Source: Neodontobutis hainanensis
Lineage: Eukaryota > Chordata > Actinopteri > Gobiiformes > Odontobutidae
NCBI GenBank assembly: GCA_024349245.1
Contig: JALDNG010001334.1
Coordinates: forward strand, 27,221 to 91,220
DNA: 64,000 nt
Direction of reading: 5' to 3'
The notes beneath the pieces are model-generated. The model was not told the origin of the DNA, made no database searches, and saw only the letters and a program-made list of their open reading frames with translations. Position numbers and translations under genes: made by a program. Positions 42,885 through 54,265 of this stretch are shown here, one piece after another; the stretch's first letter is position 1, and each line of letters opens with the position of its first letter.

Positions 42885-43310
42885 CAGAGCAGCGGGCTTT
42901 CCAGCGGTACCTAGCACGTGTCCCCAGGACCTTGGGTCGGCGAGATATGGCCAGGTCCGGGTCCCCATTGTAAGTCAATGGGGCGTGCGGAGGGTGAAAT
43001 TTGCCAAAGTGTTTCCCGCCAAATCCGCTCCAGGGAAAGTGCTTAGGAGCGCGTTTCGGGCCATTTGGAGTCGACAGGACCCCCTTTGAAAGTGTTTTTT
43101 TTTTTTTTTTTGCAATACCGGGCCGGCCTGAAGGTGGCGCTGTGGAGCGGGAGTGCTGGGAACGGGTGGAGGGCCACGCGGGGTGTGGTGTGAGTGGGTC
43201 TGGTTAAGGTTAGGCCCTCGGCGGGCTCTTTTCGTCAAGTCAGAGGGGAGGTCAGAACTGGTTATAGGCTAGAGTCAGGTACATGGGCCGGGCACAGCCC
43301 GGGCAGAGGA
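42885..43310 (+). repeat. Orphan type B satellite monomer
   Basis: It runs from AGCGGGCTTTCCAGCGGTAC through CGGGTCCCCATTG and GAAAGTG with about 17 T to CAGCCCGGGCA. It is isolated from the arrays, flanked by unrelated coding scraps, and matches the units at 29960-30690. Confidence 0.85.
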
Positions 43311-43455
43311 TCCATTGTCTTTAGCTCTTCTTCAAGGTTTTCTGTCAATAAAGACGTTTCCAAAGCTGTGACATGAGGCTGGAAAATGACTGATGGAACT
43401 TGAATTAGGTTTAGGGCTGAGGTAGAGTCATGTCCCGTGATGGGGGCAAGACAGG
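43311..43455 (-). pseudogene. Unrecognised coding fragment
   Basis: The minus strand is open as APITGHDSTSALNLIQVPSV and LETSLLTENLEEELKTMDP. Its first residues (PITG) and DNA match the upstream end of the fragment at 46896-47275, suggesting both descend from one larger gene. Confidence 0.35.
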
Positions 43456-43609
43456 TGCACGTGGGTCACAGCCTAGTTCCAAGGTAAAAAGTATGGCAAG
43501 TATTAAATTCTATTTTTTTTTTTTTGTTTGTTTGTTTTTGTTTTGTTTTTTTATTTAAGGAGCAAAATTATTAGGGCCACTTTGGTCCAATCTGTTCCAT
43601 TTAAGTTTA

Positions 43610-43815
43610 GTCATGTGCACTGGAGCTACATGACCTTAGTAGGTCAAGTCAACTTGACATAGTCAAATAAACTATGGCTGAAGTTTACTTGGGTGACCTC
43701 AGCCATTTTGACCAGATATACACTCTTTCATCCCATCTGCACAGGCTAACCATTAACCATGCAACAATTGTGTGCATGGGCCTAATTATCAACACACCAA
43801 CCAGGGTTAGGGTTA
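43610..43815 (+). pseudogene. Degenerate gene U scrap, first of three
   Basis: The plus strand reads HFDQIYTLSSHLHR and ATIVCMGLIINTPTR, aligning to gene U NFAQVYTPTPHLHG and GTIVCMGLFHHNTN. Just upstream, CACTGGAGCTACATGACC corresponds to the CALEPHDL part of gene U, so an internal stretch is missing. It ends at GGGTTAGGGTTAGG. Confidence 0.5.
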
Positions 43816-43877
43816 GGAGCAAAATTAATAGGGCAACTTTGGTCCAATCCCTTTCATTTCAGTTTAGTCATGTAAAT

Positions 43878-43935
43878 CACAGGTTTCCATCTTCTCTCCA
43901 TGTCTGCTGGTCCTTCACAATTGAAATGGAAGGGT
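43878..43935 (-). pseudogene. Scrap of the 46.9-kb coding fragment
   Basis: About 55 bp (CACAGGTTTCCATCTTCTCT...) is nearly identical to 47136-47190, encoding ISIVKDQQTWREDG on the minus strand. Confidence 0.5.
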
Positions 43936-43971
43936 TTATTTACTTTGTTTATTTAATTTTTTTTTTGTTTT

Positions 43972-44032
43972 AAGGGTAGGTTAGGGTACAGGGGAAAATC
44001 CCATGCCCTCATCACTGTTACAGGTAGGTTAG
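43972..44032 (+). repeat. Degenerate satellite start
   Basis: GGTTAGGGTACAGGGGAAAA followed by CCCATGCCCTCATCACTG is a diverged version of the satellite opening TATAGGGTAAAACCCATGCC. Confidence 0.55.
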
Positions 44033-44074
44033 GGGTGAATGGGGCTACTCCAAAACTAAGGTTCGAAGATAGCT

Positions 44075-44285
44075 GTGTGCACTGGAGCTACATGACCTGA
44101 GTAGGTCATGTCAATTTGACATAGTCAAGTAAACTATGGCTAAAGTTTATTTGGGTGACCTCAGCCATTTTGCCCAGATATACACTCCTTCATCCCATCT
44201 TCACAGGCTAACCATTAACCATGCAACAATTGTGTGCATGGGCCTAATTATCAACACACCAACCAGGGTTAGGGTTAGGAGCAAA
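44075..44285 (+). pseudogene. Degenerate gene U scrap, second of three
   Basis: Near-duplicate of 43610-43815: ATGGCTAAAGTTTATTTGGG, then FAQIYTPSSHLHR and ATIVCMGLIINTPTR, again ending at GGGTTAGGGTTAGG. Third copy at 47290-47485. Confidence 0.5.
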
Positions 44286-44462
44286 ATTAATAGGGCAACT
44301 TTGGTCCAATCTGTTCCATTTAAGTTTAGTCATGTAAATACTATGTATTTCATGTTTATATCACTAATGGTGTTTATTAAATACATTTTCGAGAACTTAA
44401 ACCAGACTTCTATGTATTTATTTGTGTTTTCTGTCTCTATTCTTACTCCTGACTGTGTGTGT

Positions 44463-44713
44463 TGTGGATGCTGAGGATGCTGCAGCTGGTGAGAGGCAGG
44501 TTCTCCGCATCCCATTGGTCAAATTGAGCATGTGATACGGGAGAATCGAGAAACTGTTTATTACCTGGTCACGTGTGCCTTGCTAGAGCCAGTCACAGTC
44601 TGTGGCCAAAGCAGGGAATGCCTGGAAATGAATCTCGTCTTTCTGCACCGTGAGCAAGAGTACTATGCGTTTCCATGGTCCAGCAGAAAGATTGTCGCTA
44701 AAGATTACCCATA
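44463..44713 (+). CDS. Candidate terminal exon of an unidentified gene
   Basis: After a pyrimidine-rich stretch and several possible acceptor AGs (44470-44500), an open frame reads QIEHVIRENRETVYYLVTCA, NLVFLHREQEYYAFPWSSRK and ends at TAA (44711). Codon composition is protein-like. No upstream exon was found and the product is not recognised. It could be another transplanted scrap. Confidence 0.35.
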
Positions 44714-45339
44714 AGTCAGCAGGCTTTGCAAAAAGTAACTTACCATTCTTTACAAGTAAGGTTCATCTGAACCTGCTGCCTTGTTTTTAAAGAAAATGAT
44801 CTTAGCTGTCTTTGCTAAGATCATAGTTTATTTTTTGTTTCTATGTGATTTAGATTTAGCCCTATAAGAACATTTTATAACAAAGATACACTTTCATTGC
44901 TCATCCACAAAATGTTTTGCATTTTCTCCTTTAAAAAAAGTAATAATGAATTAAAAGAGTGTAAAAATGTGCTATTTATAGTGCTGTCTAGTCATCTAGG
45001 TCATAAGTAAGTAGCAGGCATTTGGACAAAATTGTAAGACAAGACTCTCTCCTTCATTCAAGAAAAAGTTGCACATTTGTTAACTAGTTTTCTGAAATAG
45101 ACTTCCTGCCAGTGTTACAATTAAACTTTTTCCATCAACATTTCTATCCGCCGCTTTGCTGGTGTACCTGATTCGGGCCTCTCTTCCAGAAGGTAACCAA
45201 GACTTATAACACATATTCATATGATAACACTTTTTTTAACAAATCTCCCTAATGTTCCCTTTACAATGACACCAAAATTATTCAAATACACCTTATGGTT
45301 GCTGAAATAGTCATTTCTTCAAAAATTCTTCAAAAATGT
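44714..45339. other. No gene seen
   Basis: AT-rich unique-looking sequence. An isolated patch TTCTATCCGCCGCTTTGCTG (about 45142) followed by GAAGGTAACC could be a small exon, but this cannot be supported further. Confidence 0.5.
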
Positions 45340-45576
45340 TTTTAAAATGTGTTTATTGATTGTCTTTCTGTGAGGATCCAGTGGACATGGAGCCCGTTCA
45401 TTGGTGTATGCTCAACCCTGGAAGAAAAGACATTAGAATCAAAACTATTTAGGTGCAATATGTGTTGTGAATGTGTGACTGTATTAAGTGTTTCAGTGGA
45501 TCTTTTGTCTGAGTTGACTTACCTCTCTGTCCCATGTGTACAGGTGTCTGGCCAAAACAGTCCCGGGAAACTAAAC
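45340..45576. repeat. Local duplicate of 47936-48230
   Basis: Both contain TGTGAGGATCCAGTGGACAT and GTGTATGCTCAACCCTGG, then run into the LTR-like segment. This copy lacks about 60 bp (AACAACCAAGATTAAAAGG...) present at 48160-48220. Confidence 0.8.
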
Positions 45577-45997
45577 TGTGTTTTATAATTAAGGAATATT
45601 AAAGAAGTTTAAGTATTTGGTTTTAGGTTTGTAAATGGTGTTAGGCCTTAAATATGGTTTATTGTTTGGTTTATTGCTTTGGAGGTTATTAACATTGTTT
45701 TAGGGAAAGCGAATGTTGATAAACTTACCTGTGGGGTTGGGTTTAGTTTTGTCCAATTAGTTATTTAAGCTGCCTCAAATCATTCCTGGCTGTTGTTGTT
45801 GTTTTTCTTCCACTTGTTCTGACTGCTGACTGCTGGAGAGAACTGAGGTCATCCTTCCACCACTGCATTTTTGCACTTTTGGAATATTTATTGAAAATAA
45901 AAAGAAAACCAGTGGTCTATGCCAACTCTTGAGTCCATATCATCATTGCTCGTTGTACCTCACTGACATGTAACCGCTAACCGGTCTCACCCTAACA
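45577..45997. repeat. LTR-like segment, fullest copy
   Basis: 421 bp, beginning TGTGTTTTATAATTAAGG and ending CACCCTAACA. It retains about 112 bp (TACCTGTGGGGTTGGGTTTA... to ...CCACTTGTT) deleted in copies 1 and 3, and an AATAAAAAG signal. See the entry at position 1 for the reasons for doubt. Confidence 0.3.
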
Positions 45998-46004
45998 AAC
46001 AGAT

Positions 46005-46310
46005 TGGCGTAAAAAATTCTGTTTGTTAAAGATGTCTTCCATTTCTGTTTTTCCTCACCTGTATTGCTACTAACCAGCCTGTGAATGTATTGTTGTGTCT
46101 GACTCTGTTTTTGTAGTCCTTTTGCTCTTATCATTGCCCCACTGCATCTGGCTGTTTCTATCTGCTCTAACTTTGCTCTCAGTATTTGATATTCCGTGTT
46201 TGCCTCCCCCCATATTTACAGCCATTTTGTCACTTAGGATCAGTAATCTTTCTCTAATCTTTCTTTCCTACTCATTCTCTCTACACCTCTTTTGTTGGCG
46301 GTACACCTGT
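46005..46310 (-). mobile_element. LINE ORF2 fragment
   Basis: The minus strand reads GLQKQSQTQQYIHRLVSSNT, matching GLEKQRQTQQYIQKLVSSGT of the full LINE, and extends to the serine/arginine-rich coiled region (compare 14030-14350). It is the less truncated form of the remnants at 325 and 48567. Confidence 0.7.
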
Positions 46311-46469
46311 GGAAATAAAATTGAAAAATGACTCCACCTATAGGTGGCGCTCTATTAATATATATATTTTTGCATTATCTGAAAGGCCATGATGAAAGGA
46401 GTTTGAATATGTATTTAGCTGAACTTTCGCACTTAGACTTTTTGCCCAAATTTAGTTTATATGTATAAG

Positions 46470-46843
46470 GCTATGTATTTTAAAAAAAGGAGGTGTGGCT
46501 GCAGTTTTTCTCAGAAGTGCTTGGCATTCACAGAGAAGGAGACATCGAGACAATTACAAGAGACATTTATAGAGAGAGTTTTTTTCCTATACAACTATAT
46601 ACATATATACATTTTAATATTCATCATTATTAAAAATACATAACATACACACACACAACACCTTTTTTGAAATGCTTTCACAAGCAGTTGTGAATACTGA
46701 AACCCTTCTTAGGGTGATGGGCCAAAATGGGGTGTGCTTCAGTGCTGTAGGGATGCACGAGACAATAAAATGGCAGTCTTCACTGAATGGCAGAGACATT
46801 GGTGTCGAGCCACCAATCCGCCAGCATCTTCACACACCCAAAT
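46470..46843 (+). pseudogene. Inverted, deleted copy of the gene U 5' region
   Basis: The plus strand matches the reverse complement of 35895-35595 (promoter/leader, with the TATA stretch missing) and then jumps to the complement of 34835-34730, reading VMGQNGVCFSAVGMHE and WQSSLNGRDIGVEPPI. About 755 bp between is absent. Gene U is on the minus strand in copy 2, so this scrap is inverted relative to it. Confidence 0.65.
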
Positions 46844-46895
46844 GTTCATTTTCCCATTCATTTGTTCATTTCCTCTCTGTGTGAATTATACAGGG

Positions 46896-47275
46896 TTAGC
46901 AAGCTGGCACACAGTACAATTTATTGAGGCTTTCAGAATACGTTGAAGTCACTCTCTTTGCAGTGCCAGACTTTTGAAAGCGTAGTGTTACGCCATACTC
47001 TCCCGGGTAGTCCTTAGTCTCAGGGACAGTTGAGGCAGAGGGAGGAACACCGTCTTTAATTGGGGTTTCAGGGTCCAGGTGGTCAAACAGTTTCTCATCA
47101 AAGTCTTTGGTCAGATCCTCAAGAACCATCATACACAGGTTTCCATCTTCTCTCCATGTCTGCTGGTCCTTCACAATTGAAATGGAAGGAGTTGCAACAC
47201 TATCCCACAGCTCTCTAAAGGAATGGCTGTGGGATCCATAAAGAAACAAAGTCTGTCCCGTGATGGGGGCAATGG
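46896..47275 (-). pseudogene. Unrecognised coding fragment, open for about 117 codons
   Basis: The minus strand encodes FLYGSHSHSFRELWDSVATP, NLCMMVLEDLTKDFDEKLFD and KDYPGEYGVTLRFQKS, ending at a stop (46896). It is acidic and protein-like; the family is not recognised. Pieces of it recur at 43311-43455 and 43878-43935. Being next to gene U scraps, it may belong to the same original locus. Confidence 0.45.
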
Positions 47276-47289
47276 GGCTACTCGAAACT

Positions 47290-47485
47290 GAGATCCGAAG
47301 TAGGTCAAGTCAACTTGACTTGGTCAAGTTGACTTGACTATCTGAGTCCACCTAGTGACCTCAGCCATTTTGCCCAGATATACACTCTTTCATCCCATCT
47401 GCACAGGCTAACAACTAACCCGGCACAATTGTGTGCATGGGCCTAATTAATCAACACACCAACCAGGGTTAGGGTTAGGAGCAAA
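47290..47485 (+). pseudogene. Degenerate gene U scrap, third of three
   Basis: AGTTGACTTGACTATCTGAG, then GACCTCAGCCATTTTGCCCA and the ATTGTGTGCATGGGCCTAAT (IVCMGL) part, ending at GGGTTAGGGTTAGG as in the other two. It is more decayed than they are. Confidence 0.45.
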
Positions 47486-47499
47486 ATTAGTCCATTCTA

Positions 47500-47935
47500 A
47501 TGTCGATCGAACCTTTCTGAGGGCCCTACATGAACACACTCCATTTTGGGCCTTTTAGGGCCTGTAGCGCACACCCTTTTTTGACCTTTTGACCCCTTAA
47601 CAATGTCGTAGCTTCACCGAACTTTACCACACGCTACCTTGTAATGTGACGAGAAAAGGGAGACCTCATTTGAGTCAATCGGACCGCGGGAAGTGCCCGC
47701 CAGCGTCCCCACTAGGTTGGATACATCGAGATAATGGGCATGTGGCGATTCCAAAATTTTCACTCTGGCTCCTGAAGCACCCCTGAATCACAGATCCAAA
47801 GCGCAGGGCTGTAGAGCAAAGGGAAAAAAATAAAAAAATATTACCAAAAAGACACATCGTCCTTTCCTGGGCCTTTAGTTATTACACTTATTTGACCTTT
47901 TGACCCCTTAACAATGTCGTAGCCTCAGAAAGGGT
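47500..47935. repeat. Unidentified repeat with internal 32-bp direct repeat
   Basis: TTGACCTTTTGACCCCTTAA with its 12-bp continuation occurs at 47581-47612 and 47892-47923. The sequence between is CpG-containing and non-coding. No family recognised. Confidence 0.6.
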
Positions 47936-48230
47936 TTTTAAAATGTGTTTGATTGTCTTTCTGTGAGGATCCAGTGGACATGGAGCCTGTTCATTGGTGT
48001 ATGCTCAACCCTGGAAAAAAAAAGACATTAGAACCAAAAAATATTTAGGTGCAATGTGTTGTGAATGTGTGACTGTATTAAAAGTGTTTCAGTGGATCTT
48101 TTGTCAGAGTTGACTTAACTCTTTGTCCCATGTGTACGTGTGTATGGCCAAAAGAGTCCCGGGCGAACAACCAAGATTAAAAGGTTCGGGCCAGACCAGG
48201 GCAGGGAATATAGAGGGGAGGAAACTAAAC

Positions 48231-48550
48231 TGTGTTTTATAATTAAGGAATATTAAAGAAGTTTAAGTATTTGGTTTTAGGTTTGTAAATGGTGTTAGGC
48301 CTTAAATATGGTTTATTGTTTGGTTTATTGCTTTGGAGGTTATTAACATTGTTTTAGGAAAGCGAATGTTGATAAACTTGCTGACTGCTGACTGCTGGAG
48401 AGAACTGAGGTCATCCTTCCGCCACTGCATTTTTGGAATATTTATTGAAAATAAAAGAAAACCAGTGGTCTATGCCAACTCTTGAGTCCATATCATCATT
48501 GCTCGTTGTACCTCACTGACATGTAACCGCTAACCGGTCTCACCCTAACA
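48231..48550. repeat. LTR-like segment, copy 3
   Basis: 320 bp, with the same 112-bp deletion as copy 1. It marks the left border of the superunit copy (48241 corresponds to window position 1). Confidence 0.3.
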
Positions 48551-48566
48551 AACAGATTGGCGTAAA

Positions 48567-48654
48567 AAATTCTGTTTGTTAAAGATGTCTTCCATTTCTG
48601 TTTTTTCCTCACCTGTATTGCTACTAACCAGCCTGTTAGTAACCTAACCTAACC
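48567..48654 (-). mobile_element. LINE remnant ending in CCTAA repeats (copy 3)
   Basis: As at 325-421; the telomere-like part (48640-48654) reads CCTAA rather than CCCTAA. Confidence 0.55.
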
Positions 48655-48720
48655 AGTTAATAAGGGATCCTAAGAGGGTTTAGAAGGATTTAAATATGTT
48701 GCAGCAGGGTTTACTCAAGT

Positions 48721-48845
48721 TTACTCGGCATTAAAACTGACCGTCTTGTCCTGCAGGTCCGTGGACAACTCGTAATCCTCGTCCTGGTACCTCAAGGCCA
48801 GACTGGCCGTCTGCAGTCTGCGTTGGGCCCATGTCATAGTGGGAC
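48721..48845 (-). CDS. Candidate last coding exon of an unidentified host gene (copy 3)
   Basis: Same as 488-609 but with an extra codon, reading RYQDEDYELSTDLQDKTVSF to TAA. The added Asp suggests this is the correct form. Function unknown. Confidence 0.4.
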
Positions 48846-49160
48846 CTGTAGGAGACACTGGGGACACCGGACCCTGGACCTGGGACAGTACAATGAAGAA
48901 TGGACCAGAACAGTCTAAATGTTTCATCAATAAAACTACAGTCAGAAGTCTTTGTGATACATTGAGCTGTGGTTAAAGCAGACGTCAGGTTCACCTGGTA
49001 TGAAGTGTCTCATCTGTCAATTAAAGCCAAAAAACTAAACAAAAAAAAAAAAAAAAAAAAAACTTTAAGAAAGGATAATTGCAACAAACATCCGTTTGTG
49101 TCAGAAATTTTTACTGGTTCAGCTGCTGGTCAGTGTTAGTCTGGTCCAGGTGAGTGTTAC

Positions 49161-49337
49161 CTGTGAGGGCCTGTGGGCAGAGTCGTAGGGGTCACATGGG
49201 TCACAGGAGGCGGGACAAAGAGCTGTTCGCAGCCGCTGGGGCAGGGGCTGTTGCCATGGTGATGGTAGGAAGAGGAGAACGAGGAGGGGTCGACAAAGGG
49301 CGTCATCGAGGCATCGGAGCCGTGGCCCTGGTCCGGA
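49161..49337 (-). pseudogene. Candidate internal exon, frame broken (copy 3)
   Basis: Same as 923-1100, one base shorter in a C-run after HHHGNSP, after which the frame shifts. Splice signals are intact. The difference could be a base-calling error. Confidence 0.35.
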
Positions 49338-49814
49338 CTAAAGACACATTTAATAAACTTAAATAAACATTTAAACTCAAATAAACACAATAGAACAGCC
49401 TGGTGCCATATTATCCACAGTGCCTCTACTGTAATTAAACCTGGTACCGTATTCCTAGAGGCTTCTCTTCAGATCTGTGCCCCTGTGTTCACACTCTGTG
49501 TTCGGTTCAAACAGATTCTGGTGGTTGCTCTGTGAGTGAGGTTCACTTCAATAAATGTTAATGCTGCAGATGAACCTTAGAGTCAGAAACCTCCAAGATA
49601 GTCTTCAGAATAGTCTTGGAGTGATTTCTACTGAACTCTAGTACAGTTTGACTAAAATGTGAACCCCCTAGACCACAGACAAGCCCAAACAAGAAGAGCC
49701 TTATAAATTAGCCCCCAAAAAAAAAAAATTAAAAATTAAAATAATCAGGCAACATTTAATTTTCCAGAAAAAAAAAAAACAAAACACTCAGAACAATATT
49801 GTCCAACTAAACAA

Positions 49815-49955
49815 AAATAGTGGTGCACGTGGCAGGGTTATTATTACACAATGAAGGTTGTTAGTTCAAACCCCACAACCGGTCTGTATGGTTTAACTCT
49901 GAGGTTGTCTTTGTGTCTGTGGGCACTGTAGCTACAGTGTGATTATCTATGTTGT
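49815..49955 (+). repeat. Degenerate tRNA-derived SINE-like repeat (copy 3)
   Basis: Identical in layout to 1590-1730. The stretch 49956-51272 that follows is the same non-coding GACC/CTGG-rich sequence as in copy 1. Confidence 0.45.
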
Positions 49956-51272
49956 TCTTGGGGCAGACAGAGTCAGAGCTTGTCCCAGAGGGTTTTGTTC
50001 GAGGCCTGAGGCTCTTCTCTGAACTGGTTTCACTGAGGCTCCAACGTTGCCTGGTTCTGTTTCAGAGGATTACACTGGTTTTACATGGATTTAACCTGGT
50101 TGTAGAGGGACTTGAAGAGGTTTTAAAAGTATCTTAAGTTGGATTTAATACTCTTTGTAAATGGTTTATTGGTGTGACCTTGCATACCTAACCCTCATCA
50201 CTGAGGTCAGAGGTCATAGTACAGATACCACAACCACACCAAGTCCAACATTAAAGTCCAGTCTTTAGTAAAAGTGTGATGTAACTTATTTTCTTGCAGC
50301 AGGCATACATTTGGAGAAGCAGACAGGAGCAGCGACTAATACAACCATATTTACTAAAGACTGGAACAAGTCTAGACCAGTACCAGACTGTGGACCATGG
50401 ACTGAGTATAACATCAAACAGAACTAATCCAGTTCTTAGATGCACTAATAGTATAGTTTATCTGTCTAAATATAAAGACCACAAATAGGACTAAACCTGG
50501 ACTAGACCAGGAATAAACCAGGACAAGCCCAGGACATTTTTTTTTTTTTTTTTATAAAACCGATGAGGCCTGTGTAAATATGCAGCACTGTCACCTGACC
50601 CCATGCTAAAAACCTGATTCAAGTCCATACCTGCTCTCTGTCTGGTCCAGTTCAGTCTTCGTCCGGGTCTGGTACCACTGAGAACAAAGCAGGTGTTCAC
50701 CTTAATCCAGTCCAGTCTAAACCCGTCTCATCCGCACCTGGTTCTAGATCTGGGCCCGTGTCGCAGTCACAAACAACACCGCGCGGCAGGAGGCGGCACC
50801 GCGCCACACACAGGAGCGATACTGCAGCGGAAGAGCAGGACTAAACCCAGACCAGCACTAGGATTAGAACCAGCACTAGGACTGGACCAGGACTTGAACT
50901 GGGCCAAGGTTTGAAAGGCGGTTGTGAGTTTGATTTGTGAGTGAGAATCAAAACCAGTAAACAGCACACACCCTCTAAAAGGGTTTACCAGGGTTTACCC
51001 GGGTTCTAACGAGATTTAACGGGATCCTACGGCTCTGACAACTCTAGATCTGGTCTCAATGAGTTCGACCCGATGTAGACCCGGCTTAGACCAGGTTTTC
51101 GCTGGATTTAAACCGTGCTTTGGCTCATTTTTATCAGAACAGCCGCGTGTTGTTTACACCTGCTCTGTACCTGGTTTAGGTTTAGTCCTTGTTCAGGCGT
51201 GGTTTAGACCAAGTTTAGTCCTGGTCTAGGCTCGATTCTTACCAGTAGGCTACAGCAGCTTGCTTCAGGAAG

Positions 51273-52189
51273 CGCAGTTGAGGGTTGCCAGGTCCCAGAA
51301 ATATTTCCAGCCCAATGACAACTCAAAACCGCCCAAATGGAATGAAAACTATGGCTGGATTACCACAAAGGGCCTTAAAATAAATGTAAGTTTAAAGTAT
51401 TCGCCTTTTGTCTTAGCCAAATTCTTAATATTACACACTGTGTTTTTGTAATACACAATTTTATACAATAAAGGTCAAATAAGAACATATCCTCTCTGAT
51501 ATTTTCTGACCTAGTCAGAAGTACTAACTTGTACTTACTTTTTCTCTTCTCGTGTACAACTGGTCCTATCACTGAATTAATTAGTGCTGCGCATTTTGTT
51601 CGATGTGCCTTTTTGAAATTTCTTCCACAACACTTCCTAAGTGGTCAACTGTTGAAGTGCTTGAGTGACAAGCAACATGGGCAGCCAGCTTCAACTCTGC
51701 CTCTTTCCACAGGTCCATTATTTCTTAGAAAGGAACTGCCTGTGTCAAATAATGTTCTGGCATTTGAGAAAGGAGCCGCATTTTTACCAGATCACCGTGG
51801 TGAGCTCCTACTTCACATTTGCAATATTTGCAAAACGCTTTTCTATCGTCATTTAGAACACTTGAATCCACTACTTTAATCCTTTCTCTGTCTCCCATTC
51901 TTTGCGATACTTCTTTCCATACTTTCCCCATTTACCTGACATTTTAGAATCAACGCTCAGAGTGTTGTGTTGCGCTCTCATGATGTGAGTGGCGTGATGA
52001 TGATGCTTGATTTAGCGTGTGGCGCACTCGCATCTCGAGAAGCGGCGTTGTTGCAAAGTATTCATTCGGGGAATGAATACTTTGCAACAATACTAATAAA
52101 AGGTTCACTTTTATCTTTGTCAACATTAATTAATTTTACGCGGCGCGGTACATTTTAAATGTAGCCCAAAAAGCGCAACCGCAACTGCG
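51273..52189 (-). mobile_element. hAT-like DNA transposon remnant (copy 3)
   Basis: Left end CGCAGTTGAGGGTTGC (51273-51288); right end GCAACCGCAACTGCG (52175-52189), one C shorter than in copy 1. The transposase N-terminus starts at the minus-strand ATG 51942, with the same in-frame TAG as copy 1 and an additional one-base deletion near 51862. The imperfect palindrome lies at 52048-52090. Confidence 0.5.
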
Positions 52190-52312
52190 TGTTTTGTGCA
52201 GGAAAACCAGCTAACCATGCTCTGCGGAAAAGCGATCTCAGAGCGCGGGAACAGCAACGCGGTTCTGGTCCATGAGTCCAGCTCTAGTTCTGGTTCTGGA
52301 CAGGGGTAAGTC

Positions 52313-53106
52313 GGATTTGAACAGGTTTTAGTTTGATTTGAACTAGTTTTAGTAGGATTTGATCAGGTTTTAGTTTGATTTGAGCGGGTTTTAGTGGGAT
52401 TTGAACAGGTTGGAGATGGATTTGAACAGGTTTTAGTTGGATTTGAACAGGTTTTAGTTGGATTTGAACGGGTTTTAGTGGGATTTGAACAGGTTGGAGA
52501 TGGATTTGAACAGGTTTTAGTAGGATTTGAACAGGTTTTAGTGGGATTTGAACAGGTTTTGTAGGATTTGAACAGGTTGGAGTTATTAGTATTGTTGCAA
52601 AGTATTCATTCCCGGGAATGACTACTTTGCAACAATACTAATAAAAGGTTCACTTTTATCTTTGTCCAACATTAATTAATTTTACCGCAGCGGTACATTT
52701 TAAATGTAGCCCAAAAAAGCGCAACCCGCAACTGTGTATTTTGTGCAGGAAAACCAGCTAACCATGCTCTGGAAAAGCGATCTCAGAGCGCGGGAACAAC
52801 GCATTCTCATGAGTCCAGCTCTAGTCCTGGTTCTGGACAGGGGTAAGTCGGATTTGAACAGGTTTTAGTTTGATTTGAACAGGTTTTAGTGGGATTTGAA
52901 CCGGTTTTAGTTTGATTTGAACAGGTTTTAGTGGAATTTGAACAGGTTTTAGTGGGATTTGAACAGGTTTTAGTGGGATTTGAACAGGCTTAAGATGGAT
53001 TTGAACAGGTTTTAGTTGGATTTGAACAGGTTTTAGTGGGATTTGAACAGGTTTTAGTGGGATTTGAACAGGTTTTAGTTTGATATGAACAGGTTTTAGT
53101 GGGATT
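52313..53106. repeat. 21-bp minisatellite patches and palindrome (copy 3)
   Basis: Two patches, 52313-52582 and 52856-53106, separated by the palindrome at 52583-52644 and the 200-bp spacer, exactly as in copy 1. Confidence 0.9.
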
Positions 53107-53149
53107 TTTATTTCATTTATTTATTTTTATTTTTTGTGTGTGCTTGGCT

Positions 53150-54265
53150 CTATTCATAACAATAACATTTATTTCAAAAGACATACCAAACACACTATTT
53201 TTGTCTTCTTTTAAAGGTGTGCGCTTGTATCTAAATGACTCTAATGTTCGCACAGGAATACCACGAGTCTGGCATTCTTTTAAGTAAACTTGATAGGCCT
53301 CTGTACTGTTTTTTTCTTTCAGTGGAGATGAGACCCATTTCCAACGAGGACCAGGGTGCTTTCGATGTAGTGGCGAGGCACATGCTGGGTACCACTGCAC
53401 CTGCAGTCCATTGAATGGCATCCACATCTACCTCCTGGGCGTCATCAACATCCTCTTTCTTTTCAGAGGACTCCTCTCTCTTCCGTTTTTGGCCAACAGT
53501 TGCAGGAGCAGGAGTCATAAGTAAGGTAAGGTATGGTCTCATGAACCCTGCCATTTTTGGCAGGGAATGGTTTGATAGAATGAGCAGCTGCTGCATTCTA
53601 GCCTGGCTCAACGGGAGATCCTGGACAATTTTCTTGAGCTCAAGGTATGAAATAAACTCCTTATTCATTAGCATGCCCACGCAGCTAATGAAGGTACACT
53701 AATTTGACCTGCTGCTCCTTTGTGTGGTTTTTAGAGTCTGTGAAAAACCTGAGCCATCCACGGCATGCCAAACAACTGATATCTCTCAACATGTTTGAAA
53801 TAGCTCAAGTTCCTCCGTACAATCTCCTCACAGACTTGAACACAGAAGTTGTTCAATGAGCCTACTACAGCGGCTGGAGAGGGTTTGTCGGAGTCACGCA
53901 GCAGCTGCACGTGGTGTACTCCATCCCAAAATACCCTTTTTGGTTTCTGATATCCTAAACTTTACTGCAAGAGTCAATTAAGCGGCCTGGGGGTCTTTCA
54001 CCTGAAAGGCCTCCAACAGGAAAACCCTCATTTCTTTGGAACAGGTCCTTCAACAGGACCATTATGAGGACTTCCTCGACTACTGCCGGCTCAGCAGACA
54101 GACTCTCTGAAAGGGGAAACAGCCTTTCTATCCTTTCTATCTGGATACTATTACGTACCCAGTTACAACACCAGCACTGGCACCAGTGTGTGAGGCTCGC
54201 CCCATAAAACCCCGTCTGTATGTAAGGCTCATATTGTTCGATGTTGCAGCGCCGAGAGCCACAAT
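53150..54265 (-). pseudogene. Gene U, 3' part only (copy 3)
   Basis: The open stretch 53680-53231 encodes FISYLELKKIVQDLPLSQAR, then KRKREESSEKKEDVDDAQEV (basic followed by acidic), and WTAGAVVPSMCLATTSKAPW. The frame is better kept here than in copy 1 around the KRKR patch. It shares the 1.84-kb and 160-bp deletions with copy 1. The spacer 54266-55386 after it matches 6084-7204. Confidence 0.5.

Noticed and set aside
45577..45997. Complete LTR retrotransposon
   Set aside because: Only one LTR-like segment with a weak primer-site resemblance; no gag, protease or integrase follows, so kept only as a low-confidence repeat.
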